Source of the DNA: CAZKRL01 sp964555295
Lineage (GTDB): Bacteria; Bacteroidota; Bacteroidia; Flavobacteriales_D; Sanyastnellaceae
Length of the DNA stretch: 45,012 bases
Assembly (NCBI GenBank): GCA_964555295.1
Contig: CAZKRL010000022.1
Location: 1-45,012, forward strand
Direction: 5' to 3'
Below, piece after piece: positions 7,624-16,800 of the stretch; the stretch's first letter is position 1; each line of letters begins with the position of its first letter. The notes beneath the pieces were generated by a model. It had not been told where the DNA came from, made no database searches, and saw only the letters and a program-made list of their open reading frames with translations. The position numbers were made by a program, and so were the translations under genes.

Positions 7624-8016
7624 TCAAAGGAAGAGGTTTGCCAAGGCCTCGGGGCATCTGGTTGGACGCAAGTTGTTGGCGTTGAGGAAGGCAAGAGTTG
7701 TAGATGCCTCGCAAATTTTTTCATTGGCAGCAGTCACTTTGTATTGAAAAATAATTCTTGCGGCGGTTATCGACGTTACTTGTGTATAAATCTCAAGGAT
7801 GTCATCGTAACGCGCAGGTTGTAAGTATTGTATCTCAAAATGTGTAACGGGCATCAGTATGCCTTCTTTTTCCAGTGCTTTGTATGAAATCCCGGATTGC
7901 CGCATCAATTCTACACGTGCTACTTCGAGGTACGTGGCGTATATGCCGTAGTAAACAAAGCCCATTTGGTCTGTTTCTGCATAGCGAACGCGCAGATGAG
8001 TAGTGAAATCTTTCAT
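7624..8016 (-). CDS. Hotdog-fold acyl-CoA thioesterase, YbgC/4HBT family
   Basis: A cytoplasmic thioesterase of 130 residues. The signature RYAETDQMGFVYYGIYATYLEVAR contains the catalytic Asp in ETDQMG and the Tyr/His-type substrate loop (YYGIYATYLE). The later strands (FEIQYLQPARYDDILEI) complete the single hotdog domain, and the length is normal for YbgC-like enzymes. The substrate is not defined by sequence. It is convergent with the head-GIN gene (six bases between stops) and divergent from dnaA. A weak promoter-like pair (TTG, then TTACTTTG after 18 bases, minus strand around 8067-8095) lies upstream. Confidence 0.85.
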   Translation of the reverse strand: MKDFTTHLRVRYAETDQMGFVYYGIYATYLEVARVELMRQSGISYKALEKEGILMPVTHFEIQYLQPARYDDILEIYTQVTSITAARIIFQYKVTAANEKICEASTTLAFLNANNLRPTRCPEALANLFL

Positions 8017-8248
8017 TGGCAGGGAAACGATTTAATAGTTTGTTGCGGATAATGTGATGCGGGCAAAGTAATGAAATCATCAAGATTTGCAAGGATTTCA
8101 GAAAAAAAATATTGTAGCAATTTCGGAAACGAAAATTTTCCAATGTCAATAGCAAATAACTTTTTTTTTTCACTTTTTTCAGTATTCATTTGCCCATGCG
8201 TTTAGAATGACAACTACGCGCTAAACCAAAAAGCTACCTAAAAGAAAA
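8017..8248. other. Thioesterase-dnaA intergenic region, possible origin
   Basis: 232 bases between divergent genes. Positions 8095-8185 are very AT-rich with long A and T runs, as expected of a duplex-unwinding stretch. TGCGGATAA at 8044-8052 differs from the DnaA-box complement TGTGGATAA at one base. No cluster of DnaA boxes is visible, so an origin here is only a possibility. dnaA promoter elements could not be assigned with confidence (TTCATTTG at 8187-8194 is one mismatch from TAnnTTTG). Confidence 0.25.
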
Positions 8249-9679
8249 ATGGCAAAAGATTTTATACAAGTTTGGAATAATTGTCTGGAAATTATCAAGG
8301 ATAACGTAAGCGAGCAAGGATTCAAGACATGGTTTGAGCCCATTAAAGCGGTGCGTCTTGATAAGTCTGTATTGACGATTCAGGTTCCGTCTCAATTTTT
8401 TTACGAATGGTTGGAAGAGCACTACGTGAGTTTGCTGAAGCGAATCATTCGTAAAGAGCTTGGACCGGAGGGCAGTCTGGAGTACAGCATTATCATGGAG
8501 AATAATCAAAACGACGCTTCACCATACACGATCAAACTTCCTGCGTCAAATCGCAAGGCAGTGAAGAACTCCATGGTTTCAATGCCTTTGGATATGGCAG
8601 AGACTCCGATTAAAAATCCGTTCATCATTCCTGGATTGCGAAAAATGCAGATTGATTCTAATCTTAATCCGAATTATTCATTTGACAATTTCGTAGAGGG
8701 AGATAGCAATCGTCTTGCGCGCAGCGCTGGTTTCGCTGTGGCCAACAAGCCAGGTGGTACTGCCTTTAATCCTCTCTTGATATATGGAGGTGTGGGTCTT
8801 GGAAAAACGCATTTGGCCCATGCAATTGGAATCGAAATCAAAAATCGATTTGAAGATAAAACGGTGCTTTATGTAAGCAGCGAGAAGTTTACGCATCAGT
8901 TTATCGACGCGGTGAAGAATAACTCGGTTAACGACTTCATGCATTTCTATCAAATGATTGATGTGCTGATTATCGATGATGTACATTTCTTCAGCGGCAA
9001 GGAAAAGACTCAGGATGTTTTTTTCCACATCTTCAACCATCTCCACCAGACGGGCAAGCAGATTATTATTACGAGCGATAAAGCCCCTGTGGAAATTCAG
9101 GGAATGGAGCAAAGACTTTTAAGTCGATTCAAATGGGGTTTGAGCGCCGACCTTCAGATTCCGTCATTAGAATCAAGAATTGCCATTCTTCGCAAGAAGA
9201 TGTATGCCGATGGTATTGAGTTACCCGACGAGGTGGTAGAATATCTTGGCTACAGTATTACAACCAATATACGGGAACTGGAAGGGGCATTGATTTCTTT
9301 GATCGCCCAGTCTTCACTCAACAAGAAGGCAATCACTTTGGATTTGGCCAAGCAGATGATTGATAAGTTTGTGAAGAATACTGCTCGCGAGGTAAGTATC
9401 GATTACATCCAGAAGGTAGTTTGTGATTATTTTGATTTGCCTATTGAATTGCTCAAGAGCAAGACACGTAAACGTGAGATTGTTCAGGCACGTCAGATAG
9501 CTATGTTCTTTGCTAAGAAAATGACCAAGAGCAGTCTCGCAAATATCGGTGCTCATTGCGGTGGTAAAGATCATGCAACTGTTTTGCACGCTTGCCGAAC
9601 TGTGAATAATCTGCAAGAAACCGACAAGCATTTTAGAAAGTACCTCGAAGACTTGGAGAAAAAACTATCGATTGCCTAA
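8249..9679 (+). CDS. dnaA: Chromosomal replication initiator protein DnaA
   Basis: Binds and opens the replication origin and is a transcription factor. The 476-residue protein has all four domains: domain I (residues 1-85, WNNCLEIIKDNVSEQGFKTWF), a linker of variable sequence (about 86-140), and the AAA+ domain with Walker A GGVGLGKTH (180-188) and Walker B LIIDDVHFF (240-248). The C-terminal DNA-binding domain carries the DnaA signature GGKDHATVLHACRTV near residues 439-453. Start and length are normal. dnaN follows 88 bases downstream on the same strand, a classical order that is not universal in this phylum. Confidence 0.98.
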   Translation: MAKDFIQVWNNCLEIIKDNVSEQGFKTWFEPIKAVRLDKSVLTIQVPSQFFYEWLEEHYVSLLKRIIRKELGPEGSLEYSIIMENNQNDASPYTIKLPASNRKAVKNSMVSMPLDMAETPIKNPFIIPGLRKMQIDSNLNPNYSFDNFVEGDSNRLARSAGFAVANKPGGTAFNPLLIYGGVGLGKTHLAHAIGIEIKNRFEDKTVLYVSSEKFTHQFIDAVKNNSVNDFMHFYQMIDVLIIDDVHFFSGKEKTQDVFFHIFNHLHQTGKQIIITSDKAPVEIQGMEQRLLSRFKWGLSADLQIPSLESRIAILRKKMYADGIELPDEVVEYLGYSITTNIRELEGALISLIAQSSLNKKAITLDLAKQMIDKFVKNTAREVSIDYIQKVVCDYFDLPIELLKSKTRKREIVQARQIAMFFAKKMTKSSLANIGAHCGGKDHATVLHACRTVNNLQETDKHFRKYLEDLEKKLSIA

Positions 9680-9767
9680 GTGAGATAATGCAGTTGTTAT
9701 TCAAATTAGACACGGCCTTGTCAACGGATATTGTCGATTATAAAAATAGAACCTAAAGCATACTGAA

Positions 9768-10886
9768 ATGAAGTTCATTGTCACCAGCACAGCCTTGTTG
9801 AAGCACCTGCAAATGTTAGGCGGTGTTTTGAATAGTAGCAATACGATTGCCATTCTCGACAACTTTTTGTTCGAGGTGCGCAAGAAGGAGCTAGTTCTAT
9901 CTGCAAGTGATTTGGAAACCTCTATGAGCTGCACAATCCCGGTTGAAGCCAAGGAGGAAGGTGTAATAGCCATACCTGCTAAATTATTGATGGATGTGAT
10001 TAAGACCTTACCGGATCAGCCATTGACATTCACTATTGACACGAAAGTATTGTCGGTTGAAATTTCAAGCGACTATGGTAAATACAAGTTGGCGGGATTC
10101 AACGGTAGTGATTTTCCGGAGGCCCCTTCGCTTGAAGGCGCAAGCTCAATTTCAATGAAGGGTGATGTATTGGGAAGGGCGATTTCCAAGACATTATTTG
10201 CGGCAGGTAATGATGATATGCGGCCTGTTATGAACGGAATATTCCTTGAGATACATGAGGATAATATTCGCTTTGTCGCTACGGATGCTCACAAGCTTGT
10301 ATTGTACAAGCGCACAGATATGGGAGGGCAATCGGCCAGTATGATTTTGCCCAGAAAGCCCATGGGCTTGCTGAGAGGTATGCTTCAATCTTTTGGGGAG
10401 GAGGTGAAAATTGAATACAATGAGAATAGTGCCCTCTTCACGTTTGGAAATATTGTAATGCTCTGTCGTCTTATTGATGGTAAGTATCCCAACTATGAAA
10501 TGGTTATTCCTCAGGTGAATCCTTTCAAGTTGACCATTGATAGATTGAATTTCGTTTCCTCTTTGCGCAGGGTTTCGATTTTCTCCAATAAGACGACGCA
10601 TCAGGTGCGCATGAAATTGGGAGGCAGTGAGATTCATCTATCTGCCGAGGATCTCGATTTTGCGAATGAAGCTCGCGAGAGACTTACATGTGCATATGCA
10701 GGGGATGATATGGAAATCGGATTCAATTCGAAGTTCCTGGCAGAAATGCTCAGCAATTTGGAGTCAGAGAACGTACAGTTGGATATGAGCGCACCGAATC
10801 GGGCAGGTCTTCTGTCGCAGGTAGAAAATGACAGGGAGGGTGAGAGCATACTTATGATGGTAATGCCCGTAATGCTCAATAACTAA
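9768..10886 (+). CDS. dnaN: DNA polymerase III beta subunit (sliding clamp)
   Basis: Forms the ring that tethers DNA polymerase to DNA. The 372 residues fit the three-domain clamp: domain 1 from MKFIVTSTALLKHLQMLGG, domain 2 from about residue 125 with RPVMNGIFLEI, and domain 3 from about 245 with FVSSLRRVSIFSN. The C-terminus MMVMPVMLNN matches the family's conserved end (LVMPM). It follows dnaA and is convergent with uvrA; the two stop codons overlap by three bases, so no terminator lies between them. Confidence 0.97.
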   Translation: MKFIVTSTALLKHLQMLGGVLNSSNTIAILDNFLFEVRKKELVLSASDLETSMSCTIPVEAKEEGVIAIPAKLLMDVIKTLPDQPLTFTIDTKVLSVEISSDYGKYKLAGFNGSDFPEAPSLEGASSISMKGDVLGRAISKTLFAAGNDDMRPVMNGIFLEIHEDNIRFVATDAHKLVLYKRTDMGGQSASMILPRKPMGLLRGMLQSFGEEVKIEYNENSALFTFGNIVMLCRLIDGKYPNYEMVIPQVNPFKLTIDRLNFVSSLRRVSIFSNKTTHQVRMKLGGSEIHLSAEDLDFANEARERLTCAYAGDDMEIGFNSKFLAEMLSNLESENVQLDMSAPNRAGLLSQVENDREGESILMMVMPVMLNN

Positions 10887-13753
10887 ATTTTCTTTTTCTT
10901 CCTGGCTGTTTTCTTTTGTGTGGCGAATTCTTCAGCCAAAAACTTTCCGGTGTAGCTTTCTTTCACTAAAGCTATTTCTTCAGGTGTTCCTTCTGCGATA
11001 ATTTGTCCACCACCTTCGCCGCCCTCAGGCCCAATATCAATGATGTGGTCTGAGACTTTCATAACATCGATGTTATGTTCAATGACGACAACGGAATTTC
11101 CTCGATCAGCCAATCGGTTGAGAACATTAATCAACATCTGAACATCTTGAAAATGCAAACCTGTTGTGGGTTCATCCAGGAAGTATAAGGTATCGCCCGT
11201 ATCACGTCTTCCGAGTTCAGTGGCAAGTTTAATGCGCTGCGCCTCACCACCACTGAGAGTGGTGGAATGTTGACCAAGCGTGATATATCCTAATCCCACG
11301 TCTTGCAAAGTTTTAATGATGTGCTTGATTTTTGGGAAGGGCTCGAAAAACTCCACGGCTTGATCCACGGTCAGTTGCAGAATGTCGGAAATGCTTTTGC
11401 CCCGGTAACGAATCTCTAATGTTTCTCTGTTGTATCGTTTACCGTTGCAGGTTTCACAGGTTACATGCACATCTGGCAAGAAGTTCATTTCAATGGTTCG
11501 AACCCCTCCGCCTTTGCATGTCTCACATCTACCCCCAACGACATTGAATGAGAATCTTCCTGGCATATATCCTCTCACTTTAGCTTCAGGAAGTGCTGCA
11601 AATAAACTTCTGATATCGTTGAAAATTCCTGTATACGTTGCAGGATTGCTGCGTGGAGTTCGGCCTATTGGTGACTGATCGATTTCGATGATTTTATTTA
11701 CATGTTCGGTTCCGGAAATCTTCTTGAATGGAAGGGGTATGGGAGGAAAGTTTACCTTGTCGGCGATGAGGGCAGGATATAGCGTATGTTCTATAAGGGA
11801 TGATTTACCACTGCCGCTGACACCGGTAACGCAAATAAGTTTCCCTAGGGGTAATTTGAGATTTACGTTTTTCAAATTATGACCGCGAGCACCTTCAAGT
11901 CGGATGAATCTTTTATTTCCTTTCCTTCTTGCCTCCGGAATGTCAATACGGATTTCACCTCGGAGGTATTTAGCTGTTGTGCTCTCTGTTGAAGTGATTT
12001 CCTCTGGTTTTCCTTGTGCAACAATGCGGCCGCCGTGCACCCCGGCACCAGGGCCAATATCGATGAGGTGATCGCATTGTTGCATCATCTCAAGATCGTG
12101 TTCCACTACCATCACTGTATTGCCGAGATCTCTCAAACTCTGGAGCGATTGTATCAATTTTCGATTGTCGCGGGGATGAAGGCCAATACTGGGTTCATCA
12201 AGTATGTATAGCACACCAACGAGTCGAGAACCGATTTGAGTTGCAAGTCTAATACGCTGTGCTTCACCGCCGCTGAGGCTTACCGATGTGCGATTGAGTG
12301 TGAGATAGCCAAGCCCAACATCAATTAAGAATTGTAATCTTGAAGAAATTTCTTTTAAGGGTTCTTGAGCAATGATCTGTTGTTTTGCATTCAGTTTTTT
12401 TTCAATGCCTACAAACCATTTACTGAGTGCATTGAGGTTCATTTCTCCCAATTCATGGATCGTTGATGAGGCAAGTTGAAAGTTCAGTGCGTCACTCTTA
12501 AGTCTGGTGCCGTTGCAAACAGGACATTCAATTTTCTGGTAGAAGCTTTGTATTGCCGGATCAATTTGTCCGTCGTTGGCGTCGGTTTGTTGTCTTTCCA
12601 GTAAACTGATAATTCCGTCGAACTTGATGGAATACTTTCCATGTTGAAATCGAACTTCAATTCTTTCCTCTGTGCCATAAAGCAATTTGCCGATGAAGTC
12701 ATCGCTCAATTCACCACATTTGGTATCGAGAGAATATCCATTTTTGTTGAGTAGCGCATCAATGGTATTGAATGTCCAGTTGTTCTTGTATTTTCCTAGT
12801 GGAGCGATACCGCCATTGCGAATGCTGGTTGCCGGGTTGGGAAGAATGTTCTCGATGCTTACGGAAGATATTTTTCCGATGCCACTGCAATGATGACAAG
12901 CACCATAAGGCGAATTAAAGGAGAATAAATTCGGTTCTGGTTCGGGCAATGAAATGCCACTTTGCATGCACACTAAATTCTTGCTGAAATAAACTGGTTT
13001 TTTCTTTAGCGATTCATTTTCATCATGCAGTACCATCATGTTGCCCTTTCCTAATTTCAGGGTCGTTTGGATAGAAGATTTGATTCTGTCCTGACTTTTG
13101 CTGCTGTCGGATTGTTGTGGTATATCTATCTTGTCTACCACCAGCTCGATATCATGGATTTTATATCGGTCGAGTTTTAGCCCTTTTGAAATCTCTTGGA
13201 TTTTGCCATCCACGCGCACTCTCAAATATCCTTGCTTGGTAAGAGTCTCGAATAGTTCGCGATAATGACCTTTCCTTGCTTTGATGAGAGGTGCAAGGAG
13301 TGTGATTCGTTTTTTTTTGAATTGATTTTGTACTGCGGAAATGATTTGCTCCTCGCTGAATTTTACCATCTTTTCTCCGGTAACCGGCGAGTAGGCATCG
13401 GCTGCTTTTGCATATAGCAGGCGCAGAAAATCATAGATTTCAGTGATAGTACCTACTGTGGAGCGAGGATTTTTGCTGCCTGTTTTTTGCTCGATACTGA
13501 TAACAGGTGATAGGCCATTGATTTTGTCTACATCCGGACGTTGCATTTCTCCCAAGAATTGTCTTGCATAGGTTCCGAATGTTTCAATATATCTGCGTTG
13601 CCCTTCAGCGTAAATGGTATTGAAAGCAAGCGAAGATTTTCCACTGCCACTGAGGCCCGTAATAACTACGAGTTGATTTCTGGGAATTATGGCGTTTAGG
13701 TCTTTGAGGTTGTTTTCTCTTGCGCCAATGACTTCGATACATTCATTCTCCAT
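10883..13753 (-). CDS. uvrA: Excinuclease ABC subunit A
   Basis: Damage-recognition ATPase of nucleotide excision repair. The 956-residue protein has both ABC halves. Walker A motifs are GLSGSGKSSLAF (residues 33-44) and GVSGSGKSSLIEH in the second half. ABC signatures are VSLSGGEAQRIRLAT and TTLSGGEAQRIKLAT. Zinc-binding CxxC pairs include CHHC with CPVC in the first half and CETCKGGG with CETCNGKR in the second. The N-terminus MENECIEVIGARENNLKDLN is typical. The lysine-rich end (KKTARKKKKI) is common in the family. It overlaps the dnaN stop in a convergent arrangement. Confidence 0.98.
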   Translation of the reverse strand: MENECIEVIGARENNLKDLNAIIPRNQLVVITGLSGSGKSSLAFNTIYAEGQRRYIETFGTYARQFLGEMQRPDVDKINGLSPVISIEQKTGSKNPRSTVGTITEIYDFLRLLYAKAADAYSPVTGEKMVKFSEEQIISAVQNQFKKKRITLLAPLIKARKGHYRELFETLTKQGYLRVRVDGKIQEISKGLKLDRYKIHDIELVVDKIDIPQQSDSSKSQDRIKSSIQTTLKLGKGNMMVLHDENESLKKKPVYFSKNLVCMQSGISLPEPEPNLFSFNSPYGACHHCSGIGKISSVSIENILPNPATSIRNGGIAPLGKYKNNWTFNTIDALLNKNGYSLDTKCGELSDDFIGKLLYGTEERIEVRFQHGKYSIKFDGIISLLERQQTDANDGQIDPAIQSFYQKIECPVCNGTRLKSDALNFQLASSTIHELGEMNLNALSKWFVGIEKKLNAKQQIIAQEPLKEISSRLQFLIDVGLGYLTLNRTSVSLSGGEAQRIRLATQIGSRLVGVLYILDEPSIGLHPRDNRKLIQSLQSLRDLGNTVMVVEHDLEMMQQCDHLIDIGPGAGVHGGRIVAQGKPEEITSTESTTAKYLRGEIRIDIPEARRKGNKRFIRLEGARGHNLKNVNLKLPLGKLICVTGVSGSGKSSLIEHTLYPALIADKVNFPPIPLPFKKISGTEHVNKIIEIDQSPIGRTPRSNPATYTGIFNDIRSLFAALPEAKVRGYMPGRFSFNVVGGRCETCKGGGVRTIEMNFLPDVHVTCETCNGKRYNRETLEIRYRGKSISDILQLTVDQAVEFFEPFPKIKHIIKTLQDVGLGYITLGQHSTTLSGGEAQRIKLATELGRRDTGDTLYFLDEPTTGLHFQDVQMLINVLNRLADRGNSVVVIEHNIDVMKVSDHIIDIGPEGGEGGGQIIAEGTPEEIALVKESYTGKFLAEEFATQKKTARKKKKI

Positions 13754-13795
13754 AGTAATGCAACAACTTACAACTGTTTCTGTTTGGGATTATTG

Positions 13796-13824
13796 AAAAA
13801 AAGAAGGCCGCATTGAGCGGCCTT
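13796..13824 (-). terminator. Terminator of the giant FAS1/cysteine-repeat gene
   Basis: A perfect eight-base stem AAGGCCGC (13804-13811) and GCGGCCTT (13817-13824) has a five-base loop. On the minus strand it is followed by CT and then seven T (the A run 13796-13802). It stands 19 bases after the stop codon of the 2058-residue gene and before the uvrA start region. Confidence 0.92.
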
Positions 13825-13843
13825 ACTTCTGATGAATATCTAA

Positions 13844-16800
13844 TTATCTGCTGACTTCAAAACGTTTGATTTCAATTCCATTAGAGGATTTGATTTGCAT
13901 AATGTACACGCCGCTTGAGAAATCGGTAATATCGATTGAGCCGCTGTATTTCTGAGTCAGAATTACCTTCCCGGTGACATCGAGAATTGTCAGGTAATCG
14001 ATGGTGTTATTACCTGTTACATTAATGTAATCACGTGCCGGGTTAGGCCATAGATTCCATTGAGAGCTGATGATTTCATTGATGCCTACAGTGATTGTCA
14101 GGTTCAGTGTGATTAGACTGTCACATCCGGCATCATTGGGTATGATGTAAAGGTATGATCCGCTGCTGGTGAAGACTTCTCCCTGCCATACGTAACCGTT
14201 AGGATACTCTGATTGATCTATCGTGACGTCGACCGTGACTTCAGAGTTAAAGGAACAAGAGCCATCATCATCGGTTACAAACTCATTGTAGTTACATGCA
14301 GTAGGGTCTGTACATCCAGTAGTTTCAAATGCATCACAAACTCCATCATTATCGGCGTCGGCAATGCACGAACCGGTGCAGTCATAACCTTGTTCAGGAA
14401 TGATACATAGACTGTCAACGTTGCACGGTGCTGTTGGATCGTAGTTACATGCGCCAAGGATCATACATCCTGGATATACACAGGTGCTATCAGAGAATAA
14501 TGCGAATGGGTTGTAGTTGCATGCGCCCATGGAGATGCAACCTGTTGTATCGTAGGCATCACAAGTACCATCTTGGTCTGCATCAGAAATACAAGCGCCT
14601 GCGCAATCATAATACATTTCGGGGAAGGAGCAGAGGCTATCAACATTACATCCGGCCAGTGCATCATAGTTACAAGCCTCAAGAATCATACATCCGGGAT
14701 AAACACAACTGTTATCGCTTGAGTCTACAGATGCGTTAAAATTACAAGCGACCGAATCAATGCATCCTGCAATCTCGAGTTGATCGCAAATACCATCGGC
14801 ATCGGCGTCTTGCAAGCAATTTCCAGAACAATCCAAATACAACGTTGCGTATTCACACGCGCCCGAATCCGATGCGAGGGGTTCGTAATTGCATGCTTCA
14901 GCATCATAACAACCGATAACTTCTTCTTCATTGCAAACGCCATCGTTATCATTGTCAGCTAAACAGTTACCTGCACAGTCTCTAAATGGCGCAGGGTATT
15001 CACAAATTCCCTCATCTGTTGCAGATGCATTGAAATTACAACTGAGTGTATCTATACATCCCACGATTTCGAATTCATTGCATACTCCATCGCCATCATT
15101 GTCATTGAAGCAGAGGCCTTCGCAGTTGTAAATGAAACCGGAGTATATACAAGTGCCATTGTCGCAGCCAACACTCGCATCGAAGTTACAAGCTGCAGTG
15201 TCAGTACATCCTGGGAAAATGCAGGAGGCGTCATCCGTGATGGCGAAACTATTATAGTTGCACGCTGCGCTGTTGGTACAACCCACAGAATCAAAGAGAT
15301 TACAGATGCCGTCGTTATCGGCATCTAACAAACATGCTCCATTGCAGTCGAGGTAATCGGCAGCGGGGTAGAGGCAATTACCATCTTCAATTGTAGCTGA
15401 TGCATTATAGTTACAGGCCGACATATCGGTGCAACCGGCTTGTTCAGTTTCATCGCAAATGTTGTTATTGTTGATGTCATTGATGCAATTGCCATTACAG
15501 TCAGCGAAATTGCTTGGGTAAATGCAAATTCCCTCATCTGTAGAGTTGATGTCATAATTGCATGCGGCAATATCCTGGCATCCCACAATTTCAAGTTGAT
15601 CGCATACACCATCGTTGTCAGTATCAAAATTGCAATTGCCTTCACAATCAAAAATAACGGAGGCCAGGATGCAGCTGTTATCGTCACAAACTGCCAGAGT
15701 ATCATAGTTACATGCTTCAGGATTGGTGCAGCCACTTAAACCAAAAAGACAAATGGAGTTATCACTGCAAACGAAATTGGCTTCGAAATTACATGCGCTA
15801 GGATCTGTGCAGCTTGAAGCGATACAAGAACCATCGTTACAGCCTGCCGTTGAATCGTAATTACATGATCCTATGATATTGCATCCCGGGTATACACAGA
15901 GACTATCGATATTTATTCCGGCAAATTCCTCATAATTGCAAGCGCCTTCAACTAAACATCCCGCTAAGTCGGTATTGATGATGATGAGTGTAATTACACT
16001 ATCGCAGCCTGCTGCGCTTACAAGATTAAATTCGTATTCTCCCTGACTGGTAAGGGTTTCTCCGGCGAAAATGATGCCATTGTTGATTTCATCTTGTGAT
16101 GCTTCTATAGTGATTACATCGCTTGAGTTAAAGCTGCAGCTGCCATCATCGCATCCTGCGGCTTGATTGAAATTGCATGCCGAAGGTTCTGAGCAACCGG
16201 GATAACTGCAAGAGCCGTCATCGCATGAAGCTGTTTCGTCGAAGTTACAAGCGGTGATATCGGTGCATCCAGAAGACAGGCAGATACCTCCATCGCATGC
16301 TGCAGTGGGGTCGTAGTTACATGCTGAAGGATCGGTACAGCCTGGGAATTGGCAAGAACCATCATCACAAGTTGCATAGAAGTCGAAATTACAGGCCTCA
16401 GGCGCTGTGCATGCCGGGAACTCGCAAGTGCCGTCTTCGCATGCTGCCGAGGCGTCATAGTTGCACGCTGCTATTTCGGTACATCCCGGATATGAGCAAG
16501 AACCGTTGTCACAACTTGCAGATGCATTGTAATTGCAAGATAGCGGATCTGTGCAGCCAGGGTAAAAGCAGAGGGTGTCTAGGCCAGTAAGTGAGAAATT
16601 GCACGCAGTTGAGTCTGAACAAAATGTGCCTTCATATTCGTCGCATACACCGTCGATATTAACGTCGTTGATGCAGTTTCCTGCGCAGTCGAGAATGCTC
16701 TGTTCAGATAAGTAAATACATGAGTTATCTCCACAAACCACATTCGGATCGAAGTTACAGGCGGTTTCGTCATTGCATCCTGGAAACTCACATGATCCAT

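Noticed and set aside
8044..8052. DnaA box proof of an origin
   Set aside because: A single near-match (TGCGGATAA) without a cluster is not enough; kept only as a low-confidence region.
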